Below, piece after piece: positions 23,315-33,368 of a DNA stretch of 46,479 nucleotides; position 1 is the stretch's first letter; every line of letters begins with the position of its first letter. The notes beneath the pieces are model-generated. The model was not told where the DNA came from. It saw only the letters and a program-made list of their open reading frames with translations, and made no database searches. The position numbers were made by a program, and so were the translations under genes. The stretch is from the NCBI GenBank assembly GCA_020426515.1, contig JAGQPW010000011.1, positions 10,466 to 56,944 of the forward strand, in the 5' to 3' direction. The stretch comes from Planctomycetaceae bacterium. GTDB lineage: Bacteria; Planctomycetota; Planctomycetia; Planctomycetales; Planctomycetaceae.

Positions 23315-25318
23315 TTATTCGGTAATGCGGTAGGTCAGCGCGGGGGTAGAGACGGTTGTCGTCTCATTTCCCTTCTTGTGGGTCGCCGTCAGGACGATGG
23401 AGTAGGCTCCCGGTGCGGCTTTGTCGTTCGTGTCGAACTCAAGTTCAATCTCGTTCTGGCCTTTGGCAATGGGCTTCATCGCCATGTTGACGTTGCCGGG
23501 GAATGCACTCTTGGCCGGGTTGGTGGCGAGCGTGATCTGTTCGTCCAGTCCTTCGCCTCGCGTGGCGATGACTTTCAATTTCGGCTTTTCTCCCCGTTTG
23601 AACTGCAGTTCGGCAGGTTCAAAACGGACGCTCAGCTTTTCTGCTGGCGCAGTGGCCAGTGTCATGGCCGAACGAAACTGTGCTGGAAAGACCGTGGTCA
23701 TGTTCCATTGTCCTCGCAGTGCTGATTGAACTTCAGCCTGACTCTGGACCTCCTGCTCACCGATTCTTGCAGTCCCGACGATCTGAATGGCGGGGAACGA
23801 CTCCACTTTGCAGTCGGCAGAGGCTTCGAATGTCATGACGGTCGCATTGGTACCGGGGCCGATGTAGGCAGGCGTGGCGGTGACGCCGGCCGGCAGGCCG
23901 ATGGCCGAAAGAGCAATCTCGCCGCCGTAGTCAACGCGTACAACTGAGACAGCCACTGCGGCGACACCTCCTGCAGGAATGTTCAGAGTGTCGCTGCCCG
24001 CCTCCAGGCGAAAGCCCGGTTGCTGCGGCGTGATCAACACTTCATAGCTGAATTCGGGGCCCCCCCGATGCAACAGGTCACGAACTTCCAGCGTGTAGTC
24101 TCCGGCGGCGGCACAGGTGGCAGTCACTCGCCCTTCGCTGGTGCCGTTGTCATCCACGGTCGCCAGTTGCCCGCCATCGGGCTTGAGCACCCGCAACGAG
24201 AGATCCGTGGGCGTTCCAAGTTCGCGTGTCATCCCGATGAATTCCACTTTGGTCCCCTCGGTCGCGGTGAAGACAAACCGGTCGATATCGCCGGGCTCGT
24301 CAATCCGTCCATGTACGCGAGTGCCAATGTCCACCCGGTTGGACTGTTCGGCCGCGTTGTTCGGCTCCTGTTCCGTGAACTCTTGCCCGCTGCTGACAGC
24401 GACACTGACGAACGCATGTGTGGTCCCCTCCGGCTTGCGAGCCGCAACGGACCAGGTCCCGGTGGTGGAGTCTGCAGGGACGAGTACAGACACCGGTTGC
24501 GTCCCTGCAGCATCATGCCCGGCAAAGGCGACTTGTGTCTCCTGACCTCGCACGACGCTCGCCGGAACGGCTGTATTCAATGCAGGGAAGTCGCCCATTC
24601 GCAACCGGTAAAAGTGGTTCCCGCTACCGCGATACTGCATGTCACGAACTTCGATGATGTACTCGCCTGCCTCGGAAAACGTATGAACGGCCTGGGCATC
24701 GGAACTCAGTCCGGGAGTATCGTCAGCGTAGGCGAGTTCGGTACCGTCAGCTGCGTACAGGATCAGGACCGGATCGAGTGGCGAGCCAAGTCGACGGCTC
24801 CAGACTTCGAAGGTGACCGTTTGACCGGCAGCGACGGTGAACCGGTAAAAGTCGCGGCTCAAATTGTCGATGGTGCCGTCAATAGCCGCAGGGAGAGTGA
24901 CGACCTGGGCCTTGTCCGGCGACTGGTGGCCGCCCGCTTCGGCGACAGTGGGGAGGTCATCGACCAGCATAAGTCGCAAGCTGCTCACGCCTCGTTCGGT
25001 CTTGACCCGCAGTCCATGCACACCCAGCGGTGCATCAGCGGGGACTGCGACGTGATACAGCGTTTGCCCCTTATCAGTGCCGTTTTTGTCGATGTCGGTC
25101 GCGAGCGGTGTTTCGCCGGCAAACGATGTCCAGCACGACTGGGCCCCATCCAGATTGCCGCCGGTTGTTCGGAGATCGACCGTTTCCCCCGGTTTCACCC
25201 CCAGTGGACGAATTGTCGTCACGTTGGGCGGTTGTGCAGCAGTCGGTTGGCATGTGCTCACAAGAGCCCAGCTCGCAATGATCAGGGACAGGCGGACAGG
25301 GCGATGTGTGGAAGGCAT
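23315..25318 (-). CDS. Secreted protein with two PPC domains
   Basis: A 667-residue exported protein with a signal peptide (LSLIIASWALVSTCQPTAAQ). The N-terminal segment (IRPLGVKPGETVDLRTTGGNL) is the Ig-like start common in planctomycete secreted proteins. Two bacterial pre-peptidase C-terminal (PPC) beta-sandwich domains follow: about residues 150-235 (DFYRFTVAAGQTVTFEVWSR to EYIIEVRD) and 335-430 (DIDRFVFTATEGTKVEF to DYTLEVRD). The last 240 residues are further beta-rich, Ig-like modules. There is no protease or other enzyme domain, so it is likely an adhesive, scaffold or envelope protein. It lies 201 bases upstream of exbD on the same strand and could be co-transcribed. The start at 25318 is set by the signal peptide. 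Confidence 0.8.
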   Translation of the reverse strand: MPSTHRPVRLSLIIASWALVSTCQPTAAQPPNVTTIRPLGVKPGETVDLRTTGGNLDGAQSCWTSFAGETPLATDIDKNGTDKGQTLYHVAVPADAPLGVHGLRVKTERGVSSLRLMLVDDLPTVAEAGGHQSPDKAQVVTLPAAIDGTIDNLSRDFYRFTVAAGQTVTFEVWSRRLGSPLDPVLILYAADGTELAYADDTPGLSSDAQAVHTFSEAGEYIIEVRDMQYRGSGNHFYRLRMGDFPALNTAVPASVVRGQETQVAFAGHDAAGTQPVSVLVPADSTTGTWSVAARKPEGTTHAFVSVAVSSGQEFTEQEPNNAAEQSNRVDIGTRVHGRIDEPGDIDRFVFTATEGTKVEFIGMTRELGTPTDLSLRVLKPDGGQLATVDDNGTSEGRVTATCAAAGDYTLEVRDLLHRGGPEFSYEVLITPQQPGFRLEAGSDTLNIPAGGVAAVAVSVVRVDYGGEIALSAIGLPAGVTATPAYIGPGTNATVMTFEASADCKVESFPAIQIVGTARIGEQEVQSQAEVQSALRGQWNMTTVFPAQFRSAMTLATAPAEKLSVRFEPAELQFKRGEKPKLKVIATRGEGLDEQITLATNPAKSAFPGNVNMAMKPIAKGQNEIELEFDTNDKAAPGAYSIVLTATHKKGNETTTVSTPALTYRITE

Positions 25319-25513
25319 GAACGGCGATGCGTGAAGGGAGGCGTTGGAGGGAGAGAACGTTTCAGTTCCCGTTGATGCAAAAGGTAACGGTGCCGTCGAT
25401 CGAGTGTCAAACGCGGTTGGCGTCTCACCGTTCAACACTCCAACCACGACGTGCCGTCCAGGTTGATGTATGCTGCGAAGCCGCGAGAATCACTGATCCC
25501 TTAATTCCCACAC

Positions 25514-26437
25514 ATGGCCATGACGCTTGACCCCGATGCCGCCCGTTTGATCGACGCACTGCGGTCCGCAGCCCGCCCGCCGTTGTCGGAGATCCCGCTG
25601 GAAGAAATTCGTGCGGGAGTCATTCCCGTGCCGGGACCACCAATGCCCATGGGATCGGTTGAGGATCGGCTGCTGGAGAAGGATGGTCATCAAGTCCCCG
25701 TGCGGATCTATGAACCGCTCCAGTCTGGAAATGTCGGGACCACGGTATTCTTTCACGGGGGAGGCTGGGTGATGGGCTCGCTGGAGTCGCACGATGCCCT
25801 GGCCCGGCAGTTGTGCCACGCATCGTCTCATCGCGTGGTTGCGGTCGAATATCGACTGGCTCCCGAGCATCCCTATCCGGCGGCATTGGATGATGCGATG
25901 GCAGCCGTGCACTGGGTGGCTGAGTCGCTGGCCGGTCCCGTGGCCGTCTGTGGTGACAGTTCGGGGGGAAATCTGGCGGCATCGACTTGTCTGATGGCTC
26001 GCGATCAGCAGGGGCCGCAAATTGTCGCCCAGGCGCTCATCTATCCGGTGACGGACTCCCGTCTGGAGACCGCATCCTGTCGCGAGAACATCTGCGAAGA
26101 AATGCTCTCCCGTGAGGATATGCAGTGGTTCTGGCATCAGTATTGTCCAGACAGCGCGCTGGCCCGCTCGCCGTATCTGTCGCCCCTCAACGGCAATCTG
26201 TCCGGTTTGCCACCGGCGCTCGTGCTGATGGCCGAGTGCGATGTATTACGCGATGAAGTGCAGGCGTATGCAGATGCTCTACAGCATGCGGGAGTGCGCG
26301 TGGAACGCATTCATTGCGAGGGGCTGATTCATGGCTTCATGCGCCGATTGCATCTGTTCCGACGGGCGGCGGACTACTGTGGGCAGATCGGCGAGTTTCT
26401 GAATCGGCACCTTCGGACCGCGCCAATTCGCGAATAA
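25514..26437 (+). CDS. Alpha/beta hydrolase, hormone-sensitive lipase type
   Basis: A 307-residue carboxylesterase-like enzyme with no signal peptide. The oxyanion motif HGGGW sits in VFFHGGGWVMGS, and the nucleophile Ser in the GDSSGGN elbow, the GDXG hallmark of the bacterial hormone-sensitive lipase family. The acid is probably the Asp in AECDVLRDE and the catalytic His is in GLIHGFM. Typical substrates are short-chain esters. Two Met codons are close together (25514 and 25520); either may be used. It is divergent from the PPC protein gene, with a 195-base gap in which I see no convincing promoter. The natural substrate is unknown. Confidence 0.9.
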   Translation: MAMTLDPDAARLIDALRSAARPPLSEIPLEEIRAGVIPVPGPPMPMGSVEDRLLEKDGHQVPVRIYEPLQSGNVGTTVFFHGGGWVMGSLESHDALARQLCHASSHRVVAVEYRLAPEHPYPAALDDAMAAVHWVAESLAGPVAVCGDSSGGNLAASTCLMARDQQGPQIVAQALIYPVTDSRLETASCRENICEEMLSREDMQWFWHQYCPDSALARSPYLSPLNGNLSGLPPALVLMAECDVLRDEVQAYADALQHAGVRVERIHCEGLIHGFMRRLHLFRRAADYCGQIGEFLNRHLRTAPIRE

Positions 26438-26602
26438 CCGGGATGGGATCGTGTCGCCAGCAGATGGCTCTTCTTTACTTTCAGGGGCGGGCTCTGCTAA
26501 ACCGCACCTGGCCAGAACGCGGGCGGACTTCGATTGTGGTAGCCTACGGAACAAGATGCGAAGACATGATCTGCCGAGTTTGAGTGCGTTCGAGGAGCCG
26601 GC

Positions 26603-29600
26603 ATGAATAAGACGCAGGTGCTGGGCGTGGTGACAACGGTCCTCGCGTTGGCCGTCTTCGCCGTTGAAATCAGCATCCCCGAAGGGGTCGTGTTCGGACT
26701 GCTGTATGTGGCCGTCCTGCTGTTGACACTCTCCCGCACAAGTGCGGTTTTGTCGTACGGAATCGCCACGCTCTGTACGGTGCTGACAACCACCAGCCTG
26801 ATATATCATCACCACACGTTCTCTTACGCCGATCTTGTTGCACTCTTCAATTTTGTGCTGACGTTGTTTGCACTGTGGACCACGTCCATTCTCGGCGTGC
26901 AGCAAAAGCGCTATCACGTACGGTTGAAGCAGGCCAATCGCACGCTGGATGAGAAGATTCGCGAACGGACCCGGGAACTGATGACGGCGGTCGACGACCT
27001 GCAAGAAGAAGTGGTGCGTCGCGAGCAGATTCAATTTCAACTGGAAGAAGAGAAAACCCTGCTCGATGGGCTGATGCAGGCCATTCCCGACAACATCTAC
27101 TTTAAGGATCCGGATGGCCGCTTTCTGCGAATCAATCAGGCGAAGGCCGATCGCTCGGGGCTGGACTCGCCGCTGGATGCAGTTGGCCTGACCGATGCCG
27201 ATTTCTTCCAGCCGGAACATGCGGAAGCGACCCGTCTGGCCGAACAGCAGATCATCGAGAGTGGCGAGCCGATGATCGATCACGAGGAGCGACTGGTCTG
27301 GCCGGACGGGCGTGTGACCTGGGTCTCTGCGACCAAGGTTCCATTGCGGCGGGCTGATGGCCGAATCATTGGAACACTGGGGATTTCCCGCGATATCACC
27401 ACGCATCACGAAATGGCTGCAGCGCTGCAGTTCGAACGCGATCAGCTGCGAACGTTGATTGACCATCTCCCGGACTACATTTTCATCAAGGACTTTGATT
27501 GCCGCTTTGTGACTGTGAATCGCGCCCAGTACCAGATGTTTGGCGTTGACGATGAATCACAGGTTGTGGGCCGCACGGACTACGATTTCTGTCCGGAAGA
27601 GCTGGCGGCTTTTTATCGCGAAGACGACCTCCGCGTGATGCGCGAAGGGCAGATGCTGATCAATCGCGAAGAGCAGATTGTGACTGCCAGCGGCGAGAGG
27701 CACTGGATCATTACCACCAAAGTCCCGCTGCGGAATATTGATGACAAGATCGTGGGGCTGGTGGGAATTGCCCGCGATATCACCAAACGCAAAAAGGCGG
27801 AAGAGGACCTGCAGGCGGCCAAGGAAGCGGCGGAAGTCGCCAACCGTGCGAAGAGCGACTTTCTTGCCAATATGAGTCACGAAATACGGACTCCGATGAA
27901 CGCCGTTATCGGAATGACGGAGCTGGTGCTCGATTCGCCACTCAAGCCGCAGCAGCGCGACTATCTCCAGACTGTTCAGGAGTCGGCGGAGTCGCTGCTC
28001 GGGATTATCAATGACATCCTCGACTTCTCAAAGATTGAGGCCGGTCGACTGGAGCTCGATCCGTATCCCGTCGATCTTCGGGAACTGATGGCCGACTCGT
28101 TGAAGCCGCTGGCAATGCGGGCGCATGCCAAAGGGTTGGAACTGGCCTGTCATGTGGCTCCCGAATTGCCTCGATACATTTCGGCCGATGGGATGCGCTT
28201 GCGCCAGGTGGTGATCAACCTGGTGGGGAACTCGGTCAAGTTCACGGAACGCGGCGAAGTTGTGCTGGATGTCGCGCTGGTTGAGCATCACGGCGGGCGC
28301 TACCGCATTCGTTTCGAGGTTCGCGATACCGGAATTGGCATCAGTGAAGATCAGCAGGCACGTATTTTTCGAGCATTCGAACAGGCCGACATGTCAACCA
28401 CCCGACGTTATGGGGGAACCGGTCTGGGACTGGCCATCTCCGGTCGGCTGGCCGACTTGATGGGCGGGGTGATGCAGGTGAAGAGTGAACTCGGCAAGGG
28501 GAGCACCTTCCGGTTCACTGGCGAGTTTTCCGAGGTGGCCGAAAGCGAAATGCCACCGCAGGATATCGATCCCGGGATGCTGGACGGACTGCGGGTGCTT
28601 GTTGTGGATGACAATGCGACCAATCTCGAAATACTGACGGAGATTTGCTGCAACTGGGGCATGCGCCCCGATCCGGTTGATTGCGTGGCGACCGCGATGG
28701 ACAAGCTGCGTGCGTCGCTGGAGAAGGGCGAGGAGTTCGATCTCGTGCTGACCGATGCCAGCATGCCGGATCAGGATGGATTCTCGTTCGCTGAGGAGAT
28801 TCGTAAGGACGGTCGTTTTTGCGGTACGATGGTGATGATGCTGACGTCGCTGGATTGCGATCAGGACATCGCCCGCTGCACAGAACTGGGGATTCGGTCA
28901 TACCTCGTCAAGCCGATCAAGCAATCGGAATTGTTCGACGCCATCATGGAGGTACTCACCGGACAGGGACATCGCTTGCGGTCCAAGCGGGCGGCATTGC
29001 CGGAATCAACGTTGTCATCGATGAGGATTCTGCTTGCCGAAGACAGCCTCCCCAATCAGAAACTGGCGTGTGGACTGCTGGAGCGGTGGGGGCACTCGGT
29101 GACGGTGGCCAGCAATGGACAACAGGCTGTTGATCTCGTGCAGCAACAGGAATTTGACGTCATTCTAATGGACGTGCAAATGCCGCTGCTTGATGGGTTC
29201 CAGGCGACTGCGGAAATTCGCGCCTGGGAACAGGATGCCGGATGCCGACATCCGATCGTTGCCATGACGGCCCACGCCATGCAGGGGGATCGGGAACGAT
29301 GTCTGGCGGCGGGTATGGATGATTACGTCTCCAAACCCATCCGCCCCCAGTCCCTGCTTTCGGCGTTGGCTCGGGCTTTTCCCAATCATGTCGCAGGAAC
29401 TGCGGTGGCTGATACGGCCGAATCCACGGACGGAGCGGTCTTGGCGCCCGTCGAGGAATTGTATTCCTGGGACGCCGTGCTGAATGCGACGATGGGCGAT
29501 GAGGAACTGGCCCGCGACATCGCCGGTGCGTTTCTGGAAGAAGCTCCTCAATTGTTGAAGTCGCTGGCAGAATCCCTTGAACGCAGCGATCTTCCGGTGA

Positions 29601-29794
29601 TCCGCCGCGTGGGGCATACCCTCAAAAGCAATTTGCGAACGTTCGGCTCTCCAGTCAGTCAGCTGGCACTGCGGCTCGAAAAGGCCGCCACTGACCTCGA
29701 CCTGTCCACGTGTCATCAACTGGGGCCCGAACTGGCGACCAGCGTGCAGGCTGTGATTCACGATGTCGACCAGCATTTGCGAGGCTGCCTCTAA
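26603..29794 (+). CDS. Hybrid sensor histidine kinase (BarA-like layout)
   Basis: A 1063-residue membrane kinase. Residues 1-98 hold three or four transmembrane helices, followed by a coiled linker (about 105-150). Two PAS domains follow (about 155-275 and 280-395), both with DNIYFKD/DYIFIKD starts. The HisKA domain carries His426 (NMSHEIRTPMNAVIGM), then the ATPase domain (NLVGNSVKFTERGEV, DTGIGI, GTGLGLAI). There are two receiver domains, with phospho-Asp718 (LTDASMPDQDG) and Asp857 (LMDVQMPLLDG), and a C-terminal Hpt domain with His1005 (VGHTLKSNLRTFG). The phosphorelay His-Asp-His would end on a separate response regulator, not present here. The PAS domains may sense redox state or small ligands. 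It is a single gene with no obvious target nearby. Confidence 0.95.
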   Translation: MNKTQVLGVVTTVLALAVFAVEISIPEGVVFGLLYVAVLLLTLSRTSAVLSYGIATLCTVLTTTSLIYHHHTFSYADLVALFNFVLTLFALWTTSILGVQQKRYHVRLKQANRTLDEKIRERTRELMTAVDDLQEEVVRREQIQFQLEEEKTLLDGLMQAIPDNIYFKDPDGRFLRINQAKADRSGLDSPLDAVGLTDADFFQPEHAEATRLAEQQIIESGEPMIDHEERLVWPDGRVTWVSATKVPLRRADGRIIGTLGISRDITTHHEMAAALQFERDQLRTLIDHLPDYIFIKDFDCRFVTVNRAQYQMFGVDDESQVVGRTDYDFCPEELAAFYREDDLRVMREGQMLINREEQIVTASGERHWIITTKVPLRNIDDKIVGLVGIARDITKRKKAEEDLQAAKEAAEVANRAKSDFLANMSHEIRTPMNAVIGMTELVLDSPLKPQQRDYLQTVQESAESLLGIINDILDFSKIEAGRLELDPYPVDLRELMADSLKPLAMRAHAKGLELACHVAPELPRYISADGMRLRQVVINLVGNSVKFTERGEVVLDVALVEHHGGRYRIRFEVRDTGIGISEDQQARIFRAFEQADMSTTRRYGGTGLGLAISGRLADLMGGVMQVKSELGKGSTFRFTGEFSEVAESEMPPQDIDPGMLDGLRVLVVDDNATNLEILTEICCNWGMRPDPVDCVATAMDKLRASLEKGEEFDLVLTDASMPDQDGFSFAEEIRKDGRFCGTMVMMLTSLDCDQDIARCTELGIRSYLVKPIKQSELFDAIMEVLTGQGHRLRSKRAALPESTLSSMRILLAEDSLPNQKLACGLLERWGHSVTVASNGQQAVDLVQQQEFDVILMDVQMPLLDGFQATAEIRAWEQDAGCRHPIVAMTAHAMQGDRERCLAAGMDDYVSKPIRPQSLLSALARAFPNHVAGTAVADTAESTDGAVLAPVEELYSWDAVLNATMGDEELARDIAGAFLEEAPQLLKSLAESLERSDLPVIRRVGHTLKSNLRTFGSPVSQLALRLEKAATDLDLSTCHQLGPELATSVQAVIHDVDQHLRGCL

Positions 29795-29869
29795 TCGGCG
29801 AAACCGAAGCAGGTTGTGGCGGGTAAACCCTGACGAGGTGTGTCACTGGCCCAATCTCCGGAGTTGATT

Positions 29870-31090
29870 ATGTCCACGCGTCGCTCATTTCTGAAGTCCA
29901 TGCTGGCCAGCGGAAGCGCTTTGGGAATTGGCAGCAGCGTTCCCTTGTTTTTGAGGGAGCTGTCGGCAGAAGCTGGAGACAATTCCGACGAACGAATCCT
30001 TGTGGTGATTCAATTGACGGGTGGCAACGACGGGCTGAACACAATTGTCCCGCACCGACACGACGCCTATCGCCGTGCTCGGCCGACGTTGGCGATTCCT
30101 TCCAGTGAGGTGTTGTCCATTGATGACGAACTGGGATTTCATCCCTCGCTGAAGGGGTTTGCCCACCTGCTGGACTCGCACAGGCTGGCCATCGTGCAGG
30201 GAGTGGGGTACCCGAATCCCAATCGCTCCCATTTTGAGTCGATGGACATCTGGCATACCGGACGGCGAAAAACGGACGTCCGGGACGAAGGGTGGCTGGG
30301 GCAGGCGTTGTCCAGCATGTCAGATAAGCAATTGAACGAATCACCAGCGATTCATCTTGGTGGGGAGAAGCAGCCGCTGGCCCTGGCCTCGCGTCGTGTT
30401 GCGGCGCCGACGATTCCCTCACTAAAGCAGTTTCAGTTGCAGGAGACGCGAGCGGAGATTCTGGAAGGCCTGCGGAAAGCATCAGCTTCCGGGAATCCCG
30501 GGAGCGATCTGTTGGGCTTTGTGCAGTCGACCCAGCGTTCGGCACTTGAAGTGAGCGAACAGCTTCGTCAGCGTGCCGACGGGCAGTCGAGCGCAGCCAG
30601 CTATCCGGATTCGGCGCTGGCGGAGAAACTCGGCATGGTGGCCCGGCTGATTGCCTCTGGACTCTCGACCCGGATTTACTACGTCTCACTGGATGGCTTC
30701 GACACGCATGCCCAGCAGCCTTCGGCGCATGCCGCTTTGTTGCGTCAACTGGGGGACGCGGTGCAGGCTTTTCTCGACGACTTGTCAGATCAGCAGCAGG
30801 CCGATCGCGTGTTGCTGATGTGCTTCAGTGAGTTTGGCCGACGACTGGAAGAAAATGCCAGCGAGGGAACAGACCACGGAGCGGCTGCGCCAATGTTCTT
30901 CGCAGGTTCACAGATTGTTCCCGGTCTCCATGGAGAATTGCCGAGCCTGACGGACCTCGATGCAGGCGATCTCAAACATCACACCGATTTCCGATGCCTG
31001 TATTCCAGCATTCTGAGCAACTGGCTCCAGGTCCGCTCAAGTGCTCCGATTATCGACACCTCGTTTGCTCCTTACCCTCTGTTTTCCTGA
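29870..31090 (+). CDS. DUF1501 protein with Tat signal
   Basis: A 406-residue protein with a twin-arginine signal (STRRSFLKSM followed by a Gly/Ser/Leu segment), so exported folded. The body is the DUF1501 domain, distantly related to the alkaline phosphatase/sulfatase superfamily: VVIQLTGGNDGLNTIVP, LGFHPSLKGFAHLLDS, QGVGYPNPNRSHFESMDIWHTG, SLDGFDTHAQQ and SEFGRRLEENASEGTDHG. The last His-containing element suits a metal site. Planctomycetes carry many of these, often next to DUF1800 or PSCyt proteins; here it stands alone. The function is not established. The ATG at 29870 is chosen because it opens the Tat signal. Confidence 0.9.
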   Translation: MSTRRSFLKSMLASGSALGIGSSVPLFLRELSAEAGDNSDERILVVIQLTGGNDGLNTIVPHRHDAYRRARPTLAIPSSEVLSIDDELGFHPSLKGFAHLLDSHRLAIVQGVGYPNPNRSHFESMDIWHTGRRKTDVRDEGWLGQALSSMSDKQLNESPAIHLGGEKQPLALASRRVAAPTIPSLKQFQLQETRAEILEGLRKASASGNPGSDLLGFVQSTQRSALEVSEQLRQRADGQSSAASYPDSALAEKLGMVARLIASGLSTRIYYVSLDGFDTHAQQPSAHAALLRQLGDAVQAFLDDLSDQQQADRVLLMCFSEFGRRLEENASEGTDHGAAAPMFFAGSQIVPGLHGELPSLTDLDAGDLKHHTDFRCLYSSILSNWLQVRSSAPIIDTSFAPYPLFS

Positions 31091-31230
31091 TGTCGCATGA
31101 GAGATCGCAGGGGGACATATGCTCAAGGGACATTTGTCGGACGGATCAACAGGTACGGTCGATTCGATACGTTTGAGTCGCTATGCTGACGAGGCGTGCT
31201 CTACGTCCCCCTCGATTGGTTTCTCCACAC

Positions 31231-32001
31231 ATGCCCACTGAATCCTGCAAACTGGAGTCCTTTCCCACCCACACCTACGTGCAAATCCTGCCAACTCTGA
31301 ATGAGTCCGGCTGGGATATTATTGAGGAACGTGGAAGTCAGGTCATTACTGCTCTTGGCCAGCGCGATACTCCGGCCTGTCTCGTGGATCTGTCAGAACT
31401 GAACTACATGGGCAGTTCGCTGGTCGCGTTCATTGTGCGGATCTGGAAGGCGACCAAGGCCGGAAACGGCAAACTCGTGCTCGTCTGTCCCAATTCCGGA
31501 GTGCGCGAAGTGATTGAGTTGGCCGGACTGGACAAGGTGTGGCTGATTTATGATGAGTCCGACGATGCTCTCGCGGCGCTGGGGGTCAGCCATGCACGAA
31601 TGACGACTGCAGCATCTCCATGGTCCATCTGGGTTGGTGCAGCCGCAATTCTATTGGCAATTGTCGCCACGGTATTGCCGCTGATCGCGGGTGTCTCACC
31701 CGAAGTGTCGATGCCGGTGTTCTGGGCACTCAGCGGTCTGACTGTGCTGTCAGGACTGTATACTCTGGTCCGTTCGGCTGGTCATCAGCGTGCTGCGGGC
31801 CTAATGATCACTGTAACTGGCGTGGTCCTGTTGCTGCTTGCCGGTTCGGGCAAGCTGGAGGAGTTGACTTCAGGTCACCGTCCGGATGTCAGCGAAGGAT
31901 CGACTGATTCAGCGTCGGAAGATTCGGAGTCCCACGGTCAGGAAATGAGCCGCCCCGAATCACAGGGGGCCTCGCCGCTCACAGTAGACGAGTCACCATG
32001 A
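31231..32001 (+). CDS. STAS-domain protein with membrane helices
   Basis: A 256-residue protein. Residues 12-110 are a STAS (anti-sigma-factor antagonist-like) domain, with the characteristic VDLSELNYMGSSLVAFIVRIW segment around the usual phospho-Ser position and the LAGLDKVWLIYDESDDAL end. Residues 125-215 contain three hydrophobic helices, and the final 40 residues are an acidic Ser/Glu/Asp-rich tail. STAS proteins normally work in partner-switching with an anti-sigma kinase; none is encoded here, and membrane tethering is unusual for a simple antagonist. It may respond to envelope or nucleotide signals. The ATG at 31231 is chosen over an upstream in-frame ATG because the domain begins soon after. 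It is followed after 71 bases by the GspE-like gene. Confidence 0.78.
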   Translation: MPTESCKLESFPTHTYVQILPTLNESGWDIIEERGSQVITALGQRDTPACLVDLSELNYMGSSLVAFIVRIWKATKAGNGKLVLVCPNSGVREVIELAGLDKVWLIYDESDDALAALGVSHARMTTAASPWSIWVGAAAILLAIVATVLPLIAGVSPEVSMPVFWALSGLTVLSGLYTLVRSAGHQRAAGLMITVTGVVLLLLAGSGKLEELTSGHRPDVSEGSTDSASEDSESHGQEMSRPESQGASPLTVDESP

Positions 32002-32072
32002 GAATTTTCCGCTGCATCATTGGCCGGCGCAGCGGCGTTCATGTTTTCAGATGATGCCAAAGGCAATCAGCA

Positions 32073-33329
32073 ATGAGTGAGACATCGGTGCCCACAACAG
32101 CCGGCAAGCCTCTTCCCGTCGAAGCCCGTCAACGTGCGCTTGCCCAGGAGTTGGCGAGTTTGCTCGACGTGGTGGAGCCGGCTCCGCTGTTGGATCTGCT
32201 GCTGGAACGGGCGTTCGAGTTGCACGCCACCGATTTGCATTTTGATCCGCGGCCCGAAGGTTTGGCGATTCGGCTGCGGCTGGATGGCGTGATGCATGAC
32301 ATCTTTACATTGCCTCCGCAAATGAGCGCACAGGCCGTTTCGCGGCTCAAGCTTCTGGCCGGGATGAACATCACGGAAAAACGTACACCTCAGGACGGAC
32401 ACATTTCCAGTAACCTGCTGCGCAAGGAACGGGATGTGCGCGTTTGCTCGGGCCCCACGATCTATGGGGAGCGACTGGTGCTGCGACTGATGCCCGATGG
32501 CAGCAAGTTTACGAATCTTGATGAACTGGGGATGGAGCCCGAGCAGGTCGATCTCGTTCGCCGGGCGCTCAGCAATCCGCACGGCGTTGTGCTCAGTGTG
32601 GGACCTGTCGGAACCGGTAAAAGCACAACCACGTACAGTTGTCTGCATGCCTTGAACTTTCCGGGACGCAGCCTGGTGACCATCGAAGATCCTGTCGAAC
32701 GGCGCGTGGCCCGGGTCAACCAGATTCAGGTCGACTCCAAACTGAGTTTTGGATTCACCGAGGCGTTGCGAGGTGTACTGCGGCAGGATCCCGATGTGGT
32801 GATGATCGGCGAAATCCGCGATGCCGAGACAGCGCACATCGCTGTGCGTGCCGGGCTGACGGGGATTCGGGTCCTCAGTACGCTGCATGCCAGCGATACC
32901 GGAGCCTCGATTGATCTGTTCCGAGAATTCAATATTCCGCGCATGTTCATTGCGGATTCCATCAACTGTCTGATCGCTCAGCGGCTGCTGCGTCGCGTTT
33001 GCGAACATCACCGTGAGGAGTACACGCCCGACCCCGGGGCCTGCAAGTTGCTAAAAATTCCGGTCGAAAAGCGGGATGCAACTCGCCTGATTCGCGGTGT
33101 GCCTCACGACACAAACTTCCACAGTGGCTACTTTGGTCGCACAGGCGTGTTTGAGGTGATGTACTTCTCTGATGAGATTCGCGAAATGATCCTGATGGGA
33201 AAGACCGGTCGTGCCGTTTCCGAGTTTGCCCGGACGAATGGCATGCGAACGCTCGAAGACATGGCCATCCAGAAGGTGATGGCCGGAATCACGACCACTG
33301 AAGAAATGATTCGCGTCCTCTGGAGCTGA
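32073..33329 (+). CDS. GspE/PilB-type secretion ATPase lacking the tetracysteine site
   Basis: A 418-residue AAA-type ATPase of the type II secretion/type IV pilus family. It has an N2-like domain ([21 protein letters not shown]), Walker [10 protein letters not shown] (177-185), an Asp box (TIEDPVERR), Walker B ([12 protein letters not shown]) and a His box ([10 protein letters not shown]). It lacks the N1 domain of full-size GspE and is therefore short. The zinc-binding CX2C...CX2C of GspE is degraded: the first pair reads CEHH, and the second pair before [12 protein letters not shown] has no cysteine. It should power pilus or pseudopilus assembly in the cytoplasm, but no other secretion genes are adjacent. 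It is closed by a strong bidirectional terminator. Confidence 0.88.
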   Translation: MSETSVPTTAGKPLPVEARQRALAQELASLLDVVEPAPLLDLLLERAFELHATDLHFDPRPEGLAIRLRLDGVMHDIFTLPPQMSAQAVSRLKLLAGMNITEKRTPQDGHISSNLLRKERDVRVCSGPTIYGERLVLRLMPDGSKFTNLDELGMEPEQVDLVRRALSNPHGVVLSVGPVGTGKSTTTYSCLHALNFPGRSLVTIEDPVERRVARVNQIQVDSKLSFGFTEALRGVLRQDPDVVMIGEIRDAETAHIAVRAGLTGIRVLSTLHASDTGASIDLFREFNIPRMFIADSINCLIAQRLLRRVCEHHREEYTPDPGACKLLKIPVEKRDATRLIRGVPHDTNFHSGYFGRTGVFEVMYFSDEIREMILMGKTGRAVSEFARTNGMRTLEDMAIQKVMAGITTTEEMIRVLWS

Positions 33330-33368
33330 CCGCTCCCCGATCGCGGGTTTCCAGTGCATACAATCAAG

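Noticed and set aside
24020..25375. A 451-residue open frame on the plus strand
   Set aside because: It lies wholly antisense to the PPC-domain protein, whose signal peptide and domains are clear. The antisense translation is Arg/His/Cys-rich without domains, as expected of a GC-rich shadow frame.
26279..27466. A 395-residue open frame on the minus strand
   Set aside because: It is antisense to the end of the hydrolase and the start of the histidine kinase, both well supported; its composition is that of a shadow frame.
32067..33011. A 314-residue open frame on the minus strand
   Set aside because: It is antisense to the GspE-like ATPase with all its nucleotide-binding motifs; no independent support.
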